In this document: positions 1 through 8,303 of the stretch, one piece after another
Layout: every line of letters begins with the position of its first letter
Position numbering within the stretch: the first letter of the stretch is position 1
Virus record (IMG/VR): IMGVR_UViG_3300049491_000255
Span: 1 to 30,746 of that record
Source of the DNA: a virus
Length of the DNA: 30,746 bases
Direction: 5' to 3' (one strand)
Translations under genes and position numbers: made by a program
The notes under the pieces: generated by a model
The model's database searches: none
What the model was told of the DNA's origin: nothing
What the model saw: only the letters and a program-made list of their open reading frames with translations

Positions 1-9
1 GCGTTCGAC

Positions 10-711
10 ATGGCCGCGGCTCAGGCGGCGTTCTACCCGAAGAAGCTGATCCTGAGTTTCAAGCGGTTGAATGCCGCGAGCGACAATCCGTTCGGTGGTC
101 TCGCAGTCGCGCAGCCGTACCTCACGCAGCTCTCAAACGGCAATCACAACGCTGCGAACCTGGGCGTCGCTGTCGGCGTCGAGGACACGACCGATGCCAT
201 CCCGGTGTTCGATCACTGGTTGAAGGCAGCTGCGGGCATGACCGATGTCCCGGCACCCGGCACGGCATTGCTCGCGGACAGCTCGTGGTTCGGCACGCTG
301 TCGCTTTCTGCCAGCGCATCGACCATCGACACGGTGACGTACTTCATGGATCACTCGGTGGACGGCAAGGTGTGGACCGTTCGCGATTCGCTCCAGGGTC
401 ACGTGATCTCCGATCGCGTGGCACTCACGCTCGGTGCTGTGTCGGACTCGGGGCGCGTCCTGTTCGCGTCGCAGTCTGCTGCGTCTGGTGCGGTGGGCTC
501 GGCTGCGGGTCTGTCGTTCACGGCGAATCCGTTCTTCGGACCCGGTGGTGTGACCGCGCAGAGCATCATCGGCATCAACTACATCCGGTTCCGCATCCAC
601 ATGACGCCCGGTGATTTCGCTGCGGCTGGTGCTACGCGCGGCATCCTGGCGGAGTTCGTCTATCCGTCCGTGGACAAGAACCCCAACCAGCCCAACAGCG
701 TCGGGCCGTAA
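10..711 (+). CDS. Hypothetical beta-rich protein, possibly 5'-partial
   Basis: I do not recognise this 233-aa protein. It is rich in Ser, Ala, Thr and Gly with alternating hydrophobic residues, as in beta-sandwich virion proteins, and has no signal peptide, membrane segment or cysteine. The frame stays open upstream of the ATG to the window edge (GCG TTC GAC precede it), so the true start may lie outside the window and this could be the tail of a longer gene. A stretch near residues 110-122 (DHSVDGKVWTVRDS) resembles the 'x-S-x-D-G-x-x-W' turn common in phage beta-sandwich domains. It lies just before the terminase genes, which suggests a structural or decoration role, but this is inference from position only. 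Confidence 0.6.
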   Translation: MAAAQAAFYPKKLILSFKRLNAASDNPFGGLAVAQPYLTQLSNGNHNAANLGVAVGVEDTTDAIPVFDHWLKAAAGMTDVPAPGTALLADSSWFGTLSLSASASTIDTVTYFMDHSVDGKVWTVRDSLQGHVISDRVALTLGAVSDSGRVLFASQSAASGAVGSAAGLSFTANPFFGPGGVTAQSIIGINYIRFRIHMTPGDFAAAGATRGILAEFVYPSVDKNPNQPNSVGP

Positions 712-729
712 CGCTGACGACATCGCGGC

Positions 730-753
730 GGCGCGCTTCCTCCTTCGCGCGCC
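730..753 (+). terminator. Hairpin after the first gene
   Basis: Perfect 7-bp inverted repeat GGCGCGC / GCGCGCC with a 10-nt loop, 19 nt after the stop of the first gene. There is no T-tract, so intrinsic termination is uncertain. The rest of the 712-865 gap shows no convincing gene. Packaging sites (cos or pac) often lie just upstream of small terminase genes, so this gap could hold one, but nothing in the sequence proves it. Confidence 0.3.
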
Positions 754-865
754 ATCGGCGGGTGGTGACCGCACGCGATCGTCACGGCGGGCCGAGCGTC
801 GTCAGGGTGGCGGTCGGGGCACGGGACGGCACCACCACCTCTCGGCAAAGACATGAGGCGAACAG

Positions 866-1300
866 ATGGGCGGTAGACGGGACGACAAGCGAGTGGCAAC
901 GGTGGGAAGGCCGCCGGGTCCGGTGAGCGCAGAGCACCGCGCGCAACTTGCCACGAACGGAAGCGGCAATCGCGGCATTCCGAAGCTGGACGACGAAGCT
1001 CGCCAGGATCTACGCGAAGCCAAGAAGCACGTTGCAAAGACCATCGCCGAGTACGGCCTGCCGGGCATCATCGAGATCATCAAGGCCGGCCCGTTCGCGA
1101 TGGTGGAACTAGAAACGCGAGACGGGATCGTGACCATCCCGCTGAACGAAGAGCGCAGCAGGCTGTGGCAATACGCGATGAACTTCGCGGCCGATCGTTG
1201 TGGCCTGCCGCGAATCCAGGAGATGGACCTGGTCGCAGCGGAAGGCATCCCGCCGATCCAGGTAATCATGCCGGGGTTCACGAGACCGTCTGAGAGCTAG
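866..1300 (+). CDS. Putative small terminase subunit
   Basis: 144-aa soluble, charged protein directly upstream of the large terminase, the standard place for TerS, which recognises the packaging site and loads DNA onto TerL. The N-terminal 30 residues are basic and disordered-looking (GRRDDKR, VGRPPGPVS), like a nucleic-acid-binding arm. A helical middle (about residues 40-75) and a later helix (about 95-115) could form an oligomerisation core. ATG is preceded by a GAGGCGA purine stretch at usable spacing. No family motif is recognised, so the call rests on size, charge and synteny. It ends 18 nt before the TerL start. Confidence 0.5.
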   Translation: MGGRRDDKRVATVGRPPGPVSAEHRAQLATNGSGNRGIPKLDDEARQDLREAKKHVAKTIAEYGLPGIIEIIKAGPFAMVELETRDGIVTIPLNEERSRLWQYAMNFAADRCGLPRIQEMDLVAAEGIPPIQVIMPGFTRPSES

Positions 1301-1318
1301 TAGGGGAAGGGGTGCGGC

Positions 1319-2845
1319 GTGTGGAAGTGGGTGGCAAGGACGCTACTCTGCATGACGGCCATGACGGCTGACGCCGCACCCTCGACCGCTGTCCAGGTCA
1401 TCGCGCCCAACAGCTACGCGCAGGAGACCTACTTCCGCTCTACCGCGCCGGTGCGACTGTTCTCATCGCGTGTGGGACGTGGTAAGAGCTGGAGCGCCGT
1501 CGCCCACGACTACGTGAAAGCGTGTGCGCTCCCCGGTATCCAGATCGCCATGACTCGGCTCGAGCGCGCGAGCATGGAGAACACCACGATGGAGACGATG
1601 CGGAAGATCATTCCGCCGTCCATTTGGGCCAAGGGCTGGAGCGAGAGCAAGGGGTGCCTGTCGTTGCCTCCGGTGCGTTGTTCGGACGGCAAGCACCGCG
1701 TGTCGCGCATCTGGTGCTTCGGCTGGCTGGACCCGGGCCGTGCGCTGTCGGCTGAGTTCGGCAGCATCACCGTGGACCAGGCCGAGCAGTTGGATTACCG
1801 CCACTACACGACGGCCCAGACTCGTCTGCGGCAGAACGACCCGTGGATCAACGAGCGCGCGGAGAGCATGGGGCTGGCCCCGCGGCAGATGTCGCTGATC
1901 TGCAACCCCGAGGACAACGAGCACTGGATCGCCAAGGAGTTCGACCCCGAGGCCGGGATGCGCGTCATCCGCGACGCCGGCGGAAGGGTCGTGGCCGAGG
2001 TCATCCTCTCTGGCTTCCACGACAACGAGGGGAACCTGCCGGCGGACTACCGCGAGCGGCTCGAGAGCCTCCGCGGCACGGTGTACTACGACCGGCTCGT
2101 GCTGGGTCGGTGGGCGCGCGCCGAGGGTCTGGTTTTCCCGATGTACGATCCCGCACAGCACCTGGTGCCTGTGCCGGAGAGTTGGGCGCAGTGGAACGGC
2201 TATCCCCCGCCGGACTGGCTGCGATACCGCGGCATCGACTTCGGCTATCGGAACCCGTTCGTGTGCCTGTGGGTGGCCAGGTCACCCGAGGGCGTAGACC
2301 ACGTCTACCGAGAGTGGTCGATGGGTGAGCGGCTGGTCGAGGATCACGCGAAGATCATCCTCGAGCACGAGGCGACGGAGCTGGCCGCGTTGCGCGCTGC
2401 TCCTGCGCTGTCGGGGGATGCCGAGCAGGCGTTCCGTTATCGGCCGTACCTGAACAACCTTCGCGTGGAGGATGCGTTCGCGGACCACGACGCCGAGGAC
2501 GCTGCGACTCTGGCGCGTCACGGTGTGCGCACGCGCCCGGCGCGCAAGGGTATCGACGCGTGCATCAAGGCGATTGCTGGGGCGCTGAACCGAGGCACGC
2601 TGAAGATCGTGAACACGAGCCTGATCGCCGAGGACAGGACTCAGGCGAACATGAAGCTGCCCACGTCGCTGGCCCGGGAGCTGTCGGGATACCGCTGGCA
2701 GAAGATGGTCGAAGCGGCGAAGAACCCGAAGGACGCCTCGCGCGAGAAGCCGATCGACGCGATGAACCACCGCATCGACGCGCTGGGGTACATCCTGCAT
2801 TCGCTGGAGACCACGCCTCGACCGAGCGCATGGGTGGCGTCGTGA
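1319..2845 (+). CDS. terL: Terminase large subunit
   Basis: Packaging motor ATPase and headful/cos nuclease. The N-terminal ATPase has a deviant Walker A, RVGRGKS (residues 51-57), and a Walker B-like ITVDQAEQ with D153. The C-terminal RNase H-like nuclease domain shows the expected acidic residues in order: D307 in RGIDFGYRNP, D389 or D391 in AFADHDAED, and D480/D487 in PIDAMNHRIDALGY. At 508 aa it is of normal length. The GTG start at 1319 is chosen because a strong purine run (AGGGGAAGGGG, 1302-1312) precedes it by 6 nt; internal ATGs at residues 12 and 15 are possible but sit less well. It overlaps the next tiny gene by GTGA. Confidence 0.93.
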   Translation: MWKWVARTLLCMTAMTADAAPSTAVQVIAPNSYAQETYFRSTAPVRLFSSRVGRGKSWSAVAHDYVKACALPGIQIAMTRLERASMENTTMETMRKIIPPSIWAKGWSESKGCLSLPPVRCSDGKHRVSRIWCFGWLDPGRALSAEFGSITVDQAEQLDYRHYTTAQTRLRQNDPWINERAESMGLAPRQMSLICNPEDNEHWIAKEFDPEAGMRVIRDAGGRVVAEVILSGFHDNEGNLPADYRERLESLRGTVYYDRLVLGRWARAEGLVFPMYDPAQHLVPVPESWAQWNGYPPPDWLRYRGIDFGYRNPFVCLWVARSPEGVDHVYREWSMGERLVEDHAKIILEHEATELAALRAAPALSGDAEQAFRYRPYLNNLRVEDAFADHDAEDAATLARHGVRTRPARKGIDACIKAIAGALNRGTLKIVNTSLIAEDRTQANMKLPTSLARELSGYRWQKMVEAAKNPKDASREKPIDAMNHRIDALGYILHSLETTPRPSAWVAS

Positions 2846-2973
2846 GGGGCGTCAAGCTGTTCTGCGAGTGCTTGGCCATCGGCGGGGTGATCTTCATGGG
2901 CCTGGTGACGCTGCCGTGGCTCGCGTGGAATCTGTTCAAGGTGTGGCGTGAGTGGAAGCGAGAGACAGCGTGA
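2842..2973 (+). CDS. Small single-pass membrane protein (43 aa)
   Basis: GTG start overlaps the TerL stop (GTGA). The 43-aa product has one hydrophobic helix (about residues 9-30, including GGVIFMGLVTLPWLAW) followed by a basic tail (KVWREWKRE), predicting N-out/C-in or peripheral topology. An in-frame ATG 12 nt upstream (2830) is an alternative start. Function unknown; it sits between terminase and portal with two other miniproteins, all translationally coupled. Not similar to any family I can name. Confidence 0.6.
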   Translation: MRGVKLFCECLAIGGVIFMGLVTLPWLAWNLFKVWREWKRETA

Positions 2974-3176
2974 GTGCGTTCACGCTGCGCCAGGTGGAGA
3001 CACTCGACGGCCCACAGGATGGCAGCATGATCTACGTGGCGAGCACCATCGAGCTGCCCGAGACCATCTCGTTTCCGGTGGTGGGCGGGGAGCCCAGGCG
3101 GCACATCTACAAGCGGGTGAGCCACACGGAGTCGCACTCGGTCTACCGCTACGACCACATGGAGGCGGACTCGTGA
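2970..3176 (+). CDS. Hypothetical protein (68 aa)
   Basis: GTG at 2970 overlaps the stop of the preceding miniprotein (GTGA); a GTG at 2952 would add six residues. The 68-aa product is soluble, mixed alpha/beta, with no Cys pair or membrane segment; a central hydrophobic strand pattern (ELPETISFPVV) is followed by a charged, His-rich end. Unrecognised. Its coupling to both neighbours by 4-nt overlaps argues it is a real gene and not a chance frame. Confidence 0.6.
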   Translation: MSAFTLRQVETLDGPQDGSMIYVASTIELPETISFPVVGGEPRRHIYKRVSHTESHSVYRYDHMEADS

Positions 3177-3274
3177 GCCTGCGCAAGTTCAGAACCCCGC
3201 GCGAGCGAGCCTTAGACGCGGTGATGATCGTGTTGTCCGTCCTGCTGCTGATGGCCGTGGTGAAGCTCACATGA
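3173..3274 (+). CDS. Small membrane protein (33 aa)
   Basis: GTG start within the GTGA overlap with the previous gene; the stop overlaps the portal ATG (ATGA). The 33-aa product has a basic, hydrophilic first half (RKFRTPRERAL) and a hydrophobic helix (VMIVLSVLLLMAVV), so an N-in single-pass membrane peptide is predicted. Function unknown. Both ends are locked by translational coupling, which is the main evidence for it. Confidence 0.55.
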   Translation: MSLRKFRTPRERALDAVMIVLSVLLLMAVVKLT

Positions 3275-5442
3275 GCGCGATCGGACGCGTGGGCAAGGCG
3301 TGGCGCGCGTTGTTCGGCTATCCCGAGCCTTCGGGCAAGGGCGTGGTGCCGGACTATCGTGCGAGCATCCTCGACAAGCGCTACGAGCTGCCGCCGGTGT
3401 CGCTCGACCACGCGAAGGCGGTGCGGTTCGTCGCCACGGTGCGCGCGTGCGTGCTGCAGCGCTCGGAGGACTTGGCCACGCTGCCGGTATTCATCGAGCG
3501 CGAGAAGGGCAAGGACTGGCAGCCCATCGAGCGCAAGCCGCAGAACATCGTGGACGTGTGGCACGCTGGCAACCCGCGGCAGACCGGCATCGAGGTGAAA
3601 CGCGACTATCACGCCAACTTCATGACCCACGGCAACGCCTACATGGTGGCCGAGGACTTCGGCATGAAGCGCGTGTCCGAGCTGTGGGTGATGCCGAGCC
3701 ACCTGGTAACGCTGGAACCCAGCGAGCGCCGGATGCCGCGCGTGTTCCTGTTCGACCGCGGCGGGCGCACGGAGGCGATCCCGGCGAAGAACGTCATCCC
3801 CTGGCACGACTTCCAGCCCGAGGATGAGCCGATCGGCGTGTCGGCCCTGGACTCGGTGCAGCTCCAGTACGAGACGCGTTACGACCTGATGCGCATGTTC
3901 CAGAAGGTGGTGCGCCGCGGTGGTATTGCGCCCGGCTACTTCCGCGTGCCGCAGCCGGCTAACGGCATCCCTGTCATCCTGAAGGACGAAGAGAAAGAGG
4001 CCATCGCGCGCCAGCTTCGCATTGTGCGCAGCAAGGCCGACACCGACATCATCCTCGACATGCTGGAGTTCGACCGCATGGGGCTCACCATGCAAGAGCT
4101 GCAGTTCTTCGAGAACACCAACCTCACCGACGCCGACATCTGCCGCGTGATGGGTGTCCCGCCCTGGCTCATCGGGATTAAGGAGGGTGCCAAGCTCGGC
4201 GACTCCGGCCAGAGCGCGAGCGCGGACGAGCGGATCTACTGGATGGGCAACCGCAAGCGCGCGGAGATGTTCGACGCGCTGATGACCGAGCGGCTGGTGC
4301 CGATGTTCAGGGAAGAGGGCGTGCGGTTCCGCACCGACTTCTCGGCGGTGCCGTCGCTGAACGCTCCGCTTCTGAACTCGGCACAACAGGCCGTTGCGTT
4401 GGCAGGCCGGCCCGTGCTGACGGTCAACGAGGTGCGGCGCATGAACGGGCTTCCGCCGGCGAACGATCCATCGGCCGACGAGCTGTACGAGGCACCAGTG
4501 CCGGAGCCGTTCGGTAGCGCGCCAGGGGACAAGCCCCCGGGCGGGGACGCTCCGGCCAAGGACAACACGAAGCCAGCGGCCGAGAAAGAGAAGTCGCGGG
4601 CGATGGACGACCCCGATCGTGTGGAGCGCTGGCGCGGCAAGGACGCGCTAATGAAGCGCTACGAGCGGAAGTTCGAGCGCGCCTACGTGGCGCTAATCGA
4701 GGACCGGAAGAAGCAGATCCTGGGCAAGCTGGAGACCTCCGGCATTCGGGCCATGCACGCCAAGCGCGTACTCGACCTCGAGGAAGTGTTCTCGCCGGAC
4801 CCCGACGAAGAGGCGAAGATTCAGGAAATCTACGAGAGCCTTATCGCCGAGCGGGGCCGAGAGGCTGCCAAGGAGATCGCGCTCGAGTTGGAGGTGAACC
4901 TTCGCAGCCAGCAGGTGTCTCGGTTCATCGAGGCTCGGAAGTCGCTGGGCCTGGACGGGGCCATGAACACGCTGATGCAGGACGTGCGCATGTCTCTGGC
5001 CGAGGGCGTGGGTCTGGGCGAGAGCCTGACGGAACTGGCCACGCGGGTGTCATCGTACCTGGACGAAGCCGAACAGGGCCGGGTGCTGACTATCGCGCGG
5101 ACGGAGTCGGTGTCGGCGTTCAACTTCGCGACCGCGGAAGCCTGGCGGCAGTCTGGCGAGGTGGAGGCGATGGAGTGGCTCACCGCTCGGGACTCCGTGG
5201 TGCGCGACTCGCACGCGGAGGCGGACGGCCAGGTGGCGAACATGGCCAACGGCTTCCGGGTGGGTGGGTCGGTGCTCGAGTTCCCTGGCGACCCGTCTGG
5301 GCCGCCGGAAGAGACGATCAACTGCCGCTGCACGCTGCTGCCGGTCATCTCGGAGCGCGCTCGGCGCGCCAGGCCGCTGTCGCGCTACTTCCCGAGCAGG
5401 AACGGCCACACTAAGCCCTCGCGCGTCAAGGTGACGGCATGA
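3271..5442 (+). CDS. Portal protein fused to MuF-type head morphogenesis domain
   Basis: Residues 1 to about 410 are an HK97-type portal, the dodecameric DNA channel of the capsid. Recognisable parts are the region ending TNLTDADICRVMGVPPWLIG followed by DSGQSASADERIYWM, typical of that family. A Pro/Ala/Lys-rich linker (about 412-449) leads to a helical section and then a Mu gpF-like domain (about 605-695) with ARTE, W-x4-D-x2-VR-x2-H, a PGDP turn and a closing NCRC motif. In many phages these are two adjacent genes; here they form one 723-aa frame with no internal stop. MuF proteins are minor head components thought to enter the capsid or be ejected. The ATG at 3271 overlaps the upstream stop (ATGA). 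Confidence 0.92.
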   Translation: MSAIGRVGKAWRALFGYPEPSGKGVVPDYRASILDKRYELPPVSLDHAKAVRFVATVRACVLQRSEDLATLPVFIEREKGKDWQPIERKPQNIVDVWHAGNPRQTGIEVKRDYHANFMTHGNAYMVAEDFGMKRVSELWVMPSHLVTLEPSERRMPRVFLFDRGGRTEAIPAKNVIPWHDFQPEDEPIGVSALDSVQLQYETRYDLMRMFQKVVRRGGIAPGYFRVPQPANGIPVILKDEEKEAIARQLRIVRSKADTDIILDMLEFDRMGLTMQELQFFENTNLTDADICRVMGVPPWLIGIKEGAKLGDSGQSASADERIYWMGNRKRAEMFDALMTERLVPMFREEGVRFRTDFSAVPSLNAPLLNSAQQAVALAGRPVLTVNEVRRMNGLPPANDPSADELYEAPVPEPFGSAPGDKPPGGDAPAKDNTKPAAEKEKSRAMDDPDRVERWRGKDALMKRYERKFERAYVALIEDRKKQILGKLETSGIRAMHAKRVLDLEEVFSPDPDEEAKIQEIYESLIAERGREAAKEIALELEVNLRSQQVSRFIEARKSLGLDGAMNTLMQDVRMSLAEGVGLGESLTELATRVSSYLDEAEQGRVLTIARTESVSAFNFATAEAWRQSGEVEAMEWLTARDSVVRDSHAEADGQVANMANGFRVGGSVLEFPGDPSGPPEETINCRCTLLPVISERARRARPLSRYFPSRNGHTKPSRVKVTA

Positions 5443-5630
5443 GGGTGAGCGTTGGGGGGGTTCCGCTGGCGCGCGCGCAGGCGCGGCTGATCGAGGTGCG
5501 TTGTCCGAGCGAGAAGTGTGCGGCTTCCGTGGTGGCGAGCCTCGACTCGCCGATGGCCAAGTGCAAGGCGTGCGGCCTCGAGTGGCCGTGGTCCAAGAGC
5601 GCGATGATCCGCGCGACGAGAAGGGGTTGA
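5439..5630 (+). CDS. Small zinc-ribbon protein (Com-like?)
   Basis: 63-aa basic protein whose ATG overlaps the portal stop (ATGA). Two cysteine pairs, VRCPSEKCAA and KCKACGLEW, form a treble-clef or zinc-ribbon-like knuckle followed by a basic tail (ATRRG). Mu-like phages carry a small zinc-binding translational regulator (Com), and similar two-CxxC peptides occur near portal/MuF genes. Com-like RNA binding is a possible role, but the spacing (Cx4C, then CxxC) is not diagnostic. Function otherwise unknown. Confidence 0.6.
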   Translation: MRVSVGGVPLARAQARLIEVRCPSEKCAASVVASLDSPMAKCKACGLEWPWSKSAMIRATRRG

Positions 5631-5637
5631 ACTGGAG

Positions 5638-6354
5638 ATGAAGCCGTTCCGACGTAACGCGAACGTGACAATCGAGACGCGGGCGAACATGGAGCCGGCC
5701 GAGGGAGACCTCGAGCTGATCGCCCGGCAGATCCCTGACGGCTGGCCGGCGCCTGGCGCTGGGGACGTGTACGTGGCGTCGGCCCTGGTCTGCAACGACC
5801 TGGTGGACCACTACTCCACCCGGTTCACCGAGGGGGCGCTCGAGCAGATCGTGAAGCTGTTCCCGGGTACGAACCTGATGCGGAACCACGACGAGTTCTC
5901 GGGCTCGGCCCTGCCGATCGGGCGGGCGTTCGCGGCCGAGACGGTCCGCCTGGCAGACGGGCTGTACGTGCGGGTGCGCTTCTATTGGGAGCGCGGCACG
6001 GCTTTCGGCGACGAGATGGCGCGGAAGATCGCGCTCGGTCTCTGGCGCGAGGTATCGCTGTCCTGGTGGATGAAGTCCTTCACCAACTCGATTGACGGGA
6101 AACCGTTCGATGAGTCGCCCTATTACGCGGGACAGGAGTTGCCGGACGGGCAAACCGTGGTAGGGGTGATGGATGACGTTGTGGAGCTGAACGAGTTCAG
6201 CATCGTGCCGCGGGGCGGGCAGAAGAACACGAGCATGAACCCGGTGCGGGGTGTGAGCAGCGAGGACGTGCTCGAGATGGTCGCGGCCTCGCGCGCGCGG
6301 GTTCACGAGAAGGAACGGCACAAGTCGGGGTGGCAGAAGTTTTTTCAGAAGTAG
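5638..6354 (+). CDS. Prohead protease (S78-like)
   Basis: 238-aa protein in the protease slot between portal and capsid. It shows the HK97-type protease pattern: His84 in LMRNHDEF, then DGLYVRVRF, the Ser motif WREVSLSW (S140 the likely nucleophile) and LNEFSIVPRGG, equivalent to the usual L-x-E-x-S-x-V-x-x-P-x-A. Such enzymes cleave the capsid delta-domain and themselves inside the prohead. The GGAG before ATG 5638 is unusually close (1 nt), so an internal ATG at 5689 (residue 18) may be the real start. The C-terminal ~40 residues are basic and disordered, as expected for a self-processed tail. Confidence 0.8.
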   Translation: MKPFRRNANVTIETRANMEPAEGDLELIARQIPDGWPAPGAGDVYVASALVCNDLVDHYSTRFTEGALEQIVKLFPGTNLMRNHDEFSGSALPIGRAFAAETVRLADGLYVRVRFYWERGTAFGDEMARKIALGLWREVSLSWWMKSFTNSIDGKPFDESPYYAGQELPDGQTVVGVMDDVVELNEFSIVPRGGQKNTSMNPVRGVSSEDVLEMVAASRARVHEKERHKSGWQKFFQK

Positions 6355-6365
6355 CGGGCGTGGTC

Positions 6366-6381
6366 GCCGGGATCACCCGGC
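6366..6381 (+). other. Short hairpin upstream of the capsid gene
   Basis: Perfect 6-bp stem GCCGGG / CCCGGC with a 4-nt loop in the 112-nt gap between the protease and capsid genes. No T-tract follows. It may be an RNA processing or stability element for the capsid message. Nothing else is recognised in the gap apart from the capsid ribosome-binding site (GGAGG at 6452-6456). Confidence 0.3.
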
Positions 6382-6466
6382 ACGGTAGGCGTCGAAGGGC
6401 GCCAGGGAAGTGGCGGGACGGGGCAGGGACGCTCCGGCGACCGGCACACACGGAGGTGGGGACGAG

Positions 6467-8029
6467 ATGAGTCTCATCGAGTTCAAGAAGTCTGGGCTGC
6501 CGAGCAACGACGCGGAGTTGGGCGAGCACATCGAGGACATCCGCGCCGCAGTGCTGGCGGGCGGCAAGGCCACCCAGGAGGCGCTCGATATGGTCGCGCG
6601 CGACCTCAAGGTGGCCGGCGAAGCGGTCGAGGCGTCGAAGCGAGCCGAGGCGAAGGCCAAGGAACTCGAAGAGACCGTCAAGGCCATGCACGAGGCTGGC
6701 CGCGGCAACGGGGGCGATGCGATCGAGCGTCAACTCCGCACGCTGCCGAAGGTGCACAAGGTCGAGAAGGACCAGGACTACCGCGGCAAGGTGGCCGGAG
6801 GCGCGTTCAACGTGCTGGCCATGAGCCGCAACGAGCTGAAGAACTACCTCTCCGGCGAAGCCCTGGCGTGGGCGCTGCAGTTCCGCCGGCTGAACGATCA
6901 GACGCTCGCGGCCCACGACATCATGACGGCGGTGAGCGAGTCCTCGCCGGCGCGCCGTGAGGCGTACGCGGCCAAGGGTGGCATGAAGAGCCTGGAGCTG
7001 TGGGCACCGCTGCAGGAGACGGTGAAGCAGGGCGCTCGTGCCCTCGACATCGCGACCGCTGGCGGGGCCTCGGACTGGGTTCCGACGCTCTACTCGGCCG
7101 AGAAGTTCGACGACGTGCGCGACAAGCTGCAGGCGGCCTCGGCCATCCGCTTCGTGCCGATGCCTCAGTCGCCGTGGAACATCCCGACGCTGTTGGGCTT
7201 CATGACGGCGTACGTGATCCCCGAGGCTCAGGCCGATGCGGTGGGCTCGAACACCCAGCTCACGGCTTCGGACCCGACCACGTCGAGCCGCACCCTGACG
7301 GCGAAGAAGTTCGCGACGCTGTCGTGGTTCTCGCGTGAACTCGAGCAGGACAGCATCATCCCGATCCTGCCGATGTACAACGAAGAGCAGACCTACGCGC
7401 AGGCGTTCGGCATCGAGAACGCGTTCGTGAACGGTCAGCAGACGGCGACGATCGACACGGGCAGCGACCCGGGGACCACGGATGTCCGTGACCACGTCGA
7501 TGGGCTGCGCTACAACGCCTCGCTCGTCGGTTCGACGGTGGACGTGTCCGCGGGCCTGACGGCCGAGAAGCTGGCCGACATGATCCGCATCGGCGGCAAG
7601 TACGCCGATCCGAACACGGGCGTGTTCGCGACCGGCTACACGGGTCTCGCCAAGGCGCTGGTGCTGAAGGACGGCAACGGCAACCTGGTCTATCTCACGC
7701 GCGAGCGTGCGGGCGAGGCGGCCACGCTGTTCTCGGGTGCGGTGGGCGTCCTGATGGGCTACCCGCTGGCCATCTCGGGCGCGGTGCCGCAGAACCTGAA
7801 CGCGGTGGGTGTCATCGACGGCGTGACGACCACGAAGAGCGAGATCCTGCTCTTCAACAAGAACGTGTGGCTGGGTGGCAACCGGCAGGGTCTGGAGATC
7901 GACGTGGACCGCAGTGAGCGGTTCTCGTACGACCAGATCGGTGTGCGGAGCATCCAGCGTGCGGCCATCCGTGCGCTGCTGGTCGCGTCGGCGAGCCGTC
8001 CGCACGTCGTGGCGGGCGTCGGCCTGTAA
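6467..8029 (+). CDS. Major capsid protein, HK97 fold
   Basis: 520-aa shell protein. Residues about 1-90 are a charged, helical delta-like scaffold domain (AKAKELEETVKAMHEAG) that the preceding protease would remove. The capsid body includes the long spine-helix region and ends with FNKNVWLGG, IDVDRSERFSYDQIGV and a final RAAIRALLVASASRP segment, typical of HK97-family capsids. The ATG at 6467 is chosen over one 57 nt upstream because GGAGG at 6452-6456 lies 10 nt before it and the extra N-terminal residues look non-native. Hairpins flank the gene on both sides, suiting a highly expressed message. Confidence 0.93.
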   Translation: MSLIEFKKSGLPSNDAELGEHIEDIRAAVLAGGKATQEALDMVARDLKVAGEAVEASKRAEAKAKELEETVKAMHEAGRGNGGDAIERQLRTLPKVHKVEKDQDYRGKVAGGAFNVLAMSRNELKNYLSGEALAWALQFRRLNDQTLAAHDIMTAVSESSPARREAYAAKGGMKSLELWAPLQETVKQGARALDIATAGGASDWVPTLYSAEKFDDVRDKLQAASAIRFVPMPQSPWNIPTLLGFMTAYVIPEAQADAVGSNTQLTASDPTTSSRTLTAKKFATLSWFSRELEQDSIIPILPMYNEEQTYAQAFGIENAFVNGQQTATIDTGSDPGTTDVRDHVDGLRYNASLVGSTVDVSAGLTAEKLADMIRIGGKYADPNTGVFATGYTGLAKALVLKDGNGNLVYLTRERAGEAATLFSGAVGVLMGYPLAISGAVPQNLNAVGVIDGVTTTKSEILLFNKNVWLGGNRQGLEIDVDRSERFSYDQIGVRSIQRAAIRALLVASASRPHVVAGVGL

Positions 8030-8042
8030 TCCAGTCGCTGAA

Positions 8043-8080
8043 GGGCGGTGCCGGGGGAGCATGGGCCTCCGGTGCCGCCC
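8043..8080 (+). terminator. Hairpin after the capsid gene
   Basis: A 12-bp stem (GGGCGGTGCCGG paired with CCGGTGCCGCCC, two G-U pairs) around a 14-nt loop starts 13 nt after the capsid stop. A strong RNA structure, but it lacks a T-run, so it may be a leaky terminator or a 3'-end stabiliser that makes capsid mRNA more abundant than downstream messages. Confidence 0.45.
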
Positions 8081-8105
8081 GAAGCGGTTTCCCAAGGAGA
8101 ACGCA

Positions 8106-8303
8106 GTGGCGAAGGTGAAGAACGTGGGCACCGGCATCTACGCGGACGGGGAGATCTTCGTCAACCCCGGCGAGGTGGTCGAGGTGTCGGACGACAAGGC
8201 GAAGTATCTGTGTGATGCGGCCTCTCCTGGCCGGTTCGAGCTGTTGAAGCCCGAGAAGCCGACCATCATTCCCGAGAAGCCGCGGGTGCAGGCGAGCAAG
8301 TAG
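8106..8303 (+). CDS. Hypothetical small protein (65 aa)
   Basis: GTG start at 8106 with AAGGAG 6 nt upstream. The 65-aa product has a compact beta pattern (VGTGIYADGEIFVNPGEVVEV, split by turns) followed by a Lys/Pro-rich tail (PEKPTIIPEKP). Small SH3-like proteins of this look are common between capsid and connector genes in siphophages, where they may be head-tail joining or decoration proteins, but no family is certain. It is coupled to the connector gene by a TAGTG overlap. Confidence 0.65.
   Translation: MAKVKNVGTGIYADGEIFVNPGEVVEVSDDKAKYLCDAASPGRFELLKPEKPTIIPEKPRVQASK

Noticed and set aside
611-856. An 81-aa frame reaching into the gap before the terminase genes
   Set aside because: Begins inside another gene, ends in Arg/Gly/His-rich sequence and lacks a ribosome site.
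2980-4386. A 468-aa minus-strand frame opposite the portal gene
   Set aside because: Antisense shadow with His/Arg/Val composition and no promoter or ribosome site.
6197-8137. A 646-aa open frame on the minus strand opposite protease and capsid genes
   Set aside because: It mirrors well-supported plus-strand genes, has Arg/His-rich low-complexity composition and no motif; a GC-rich shadow frame.
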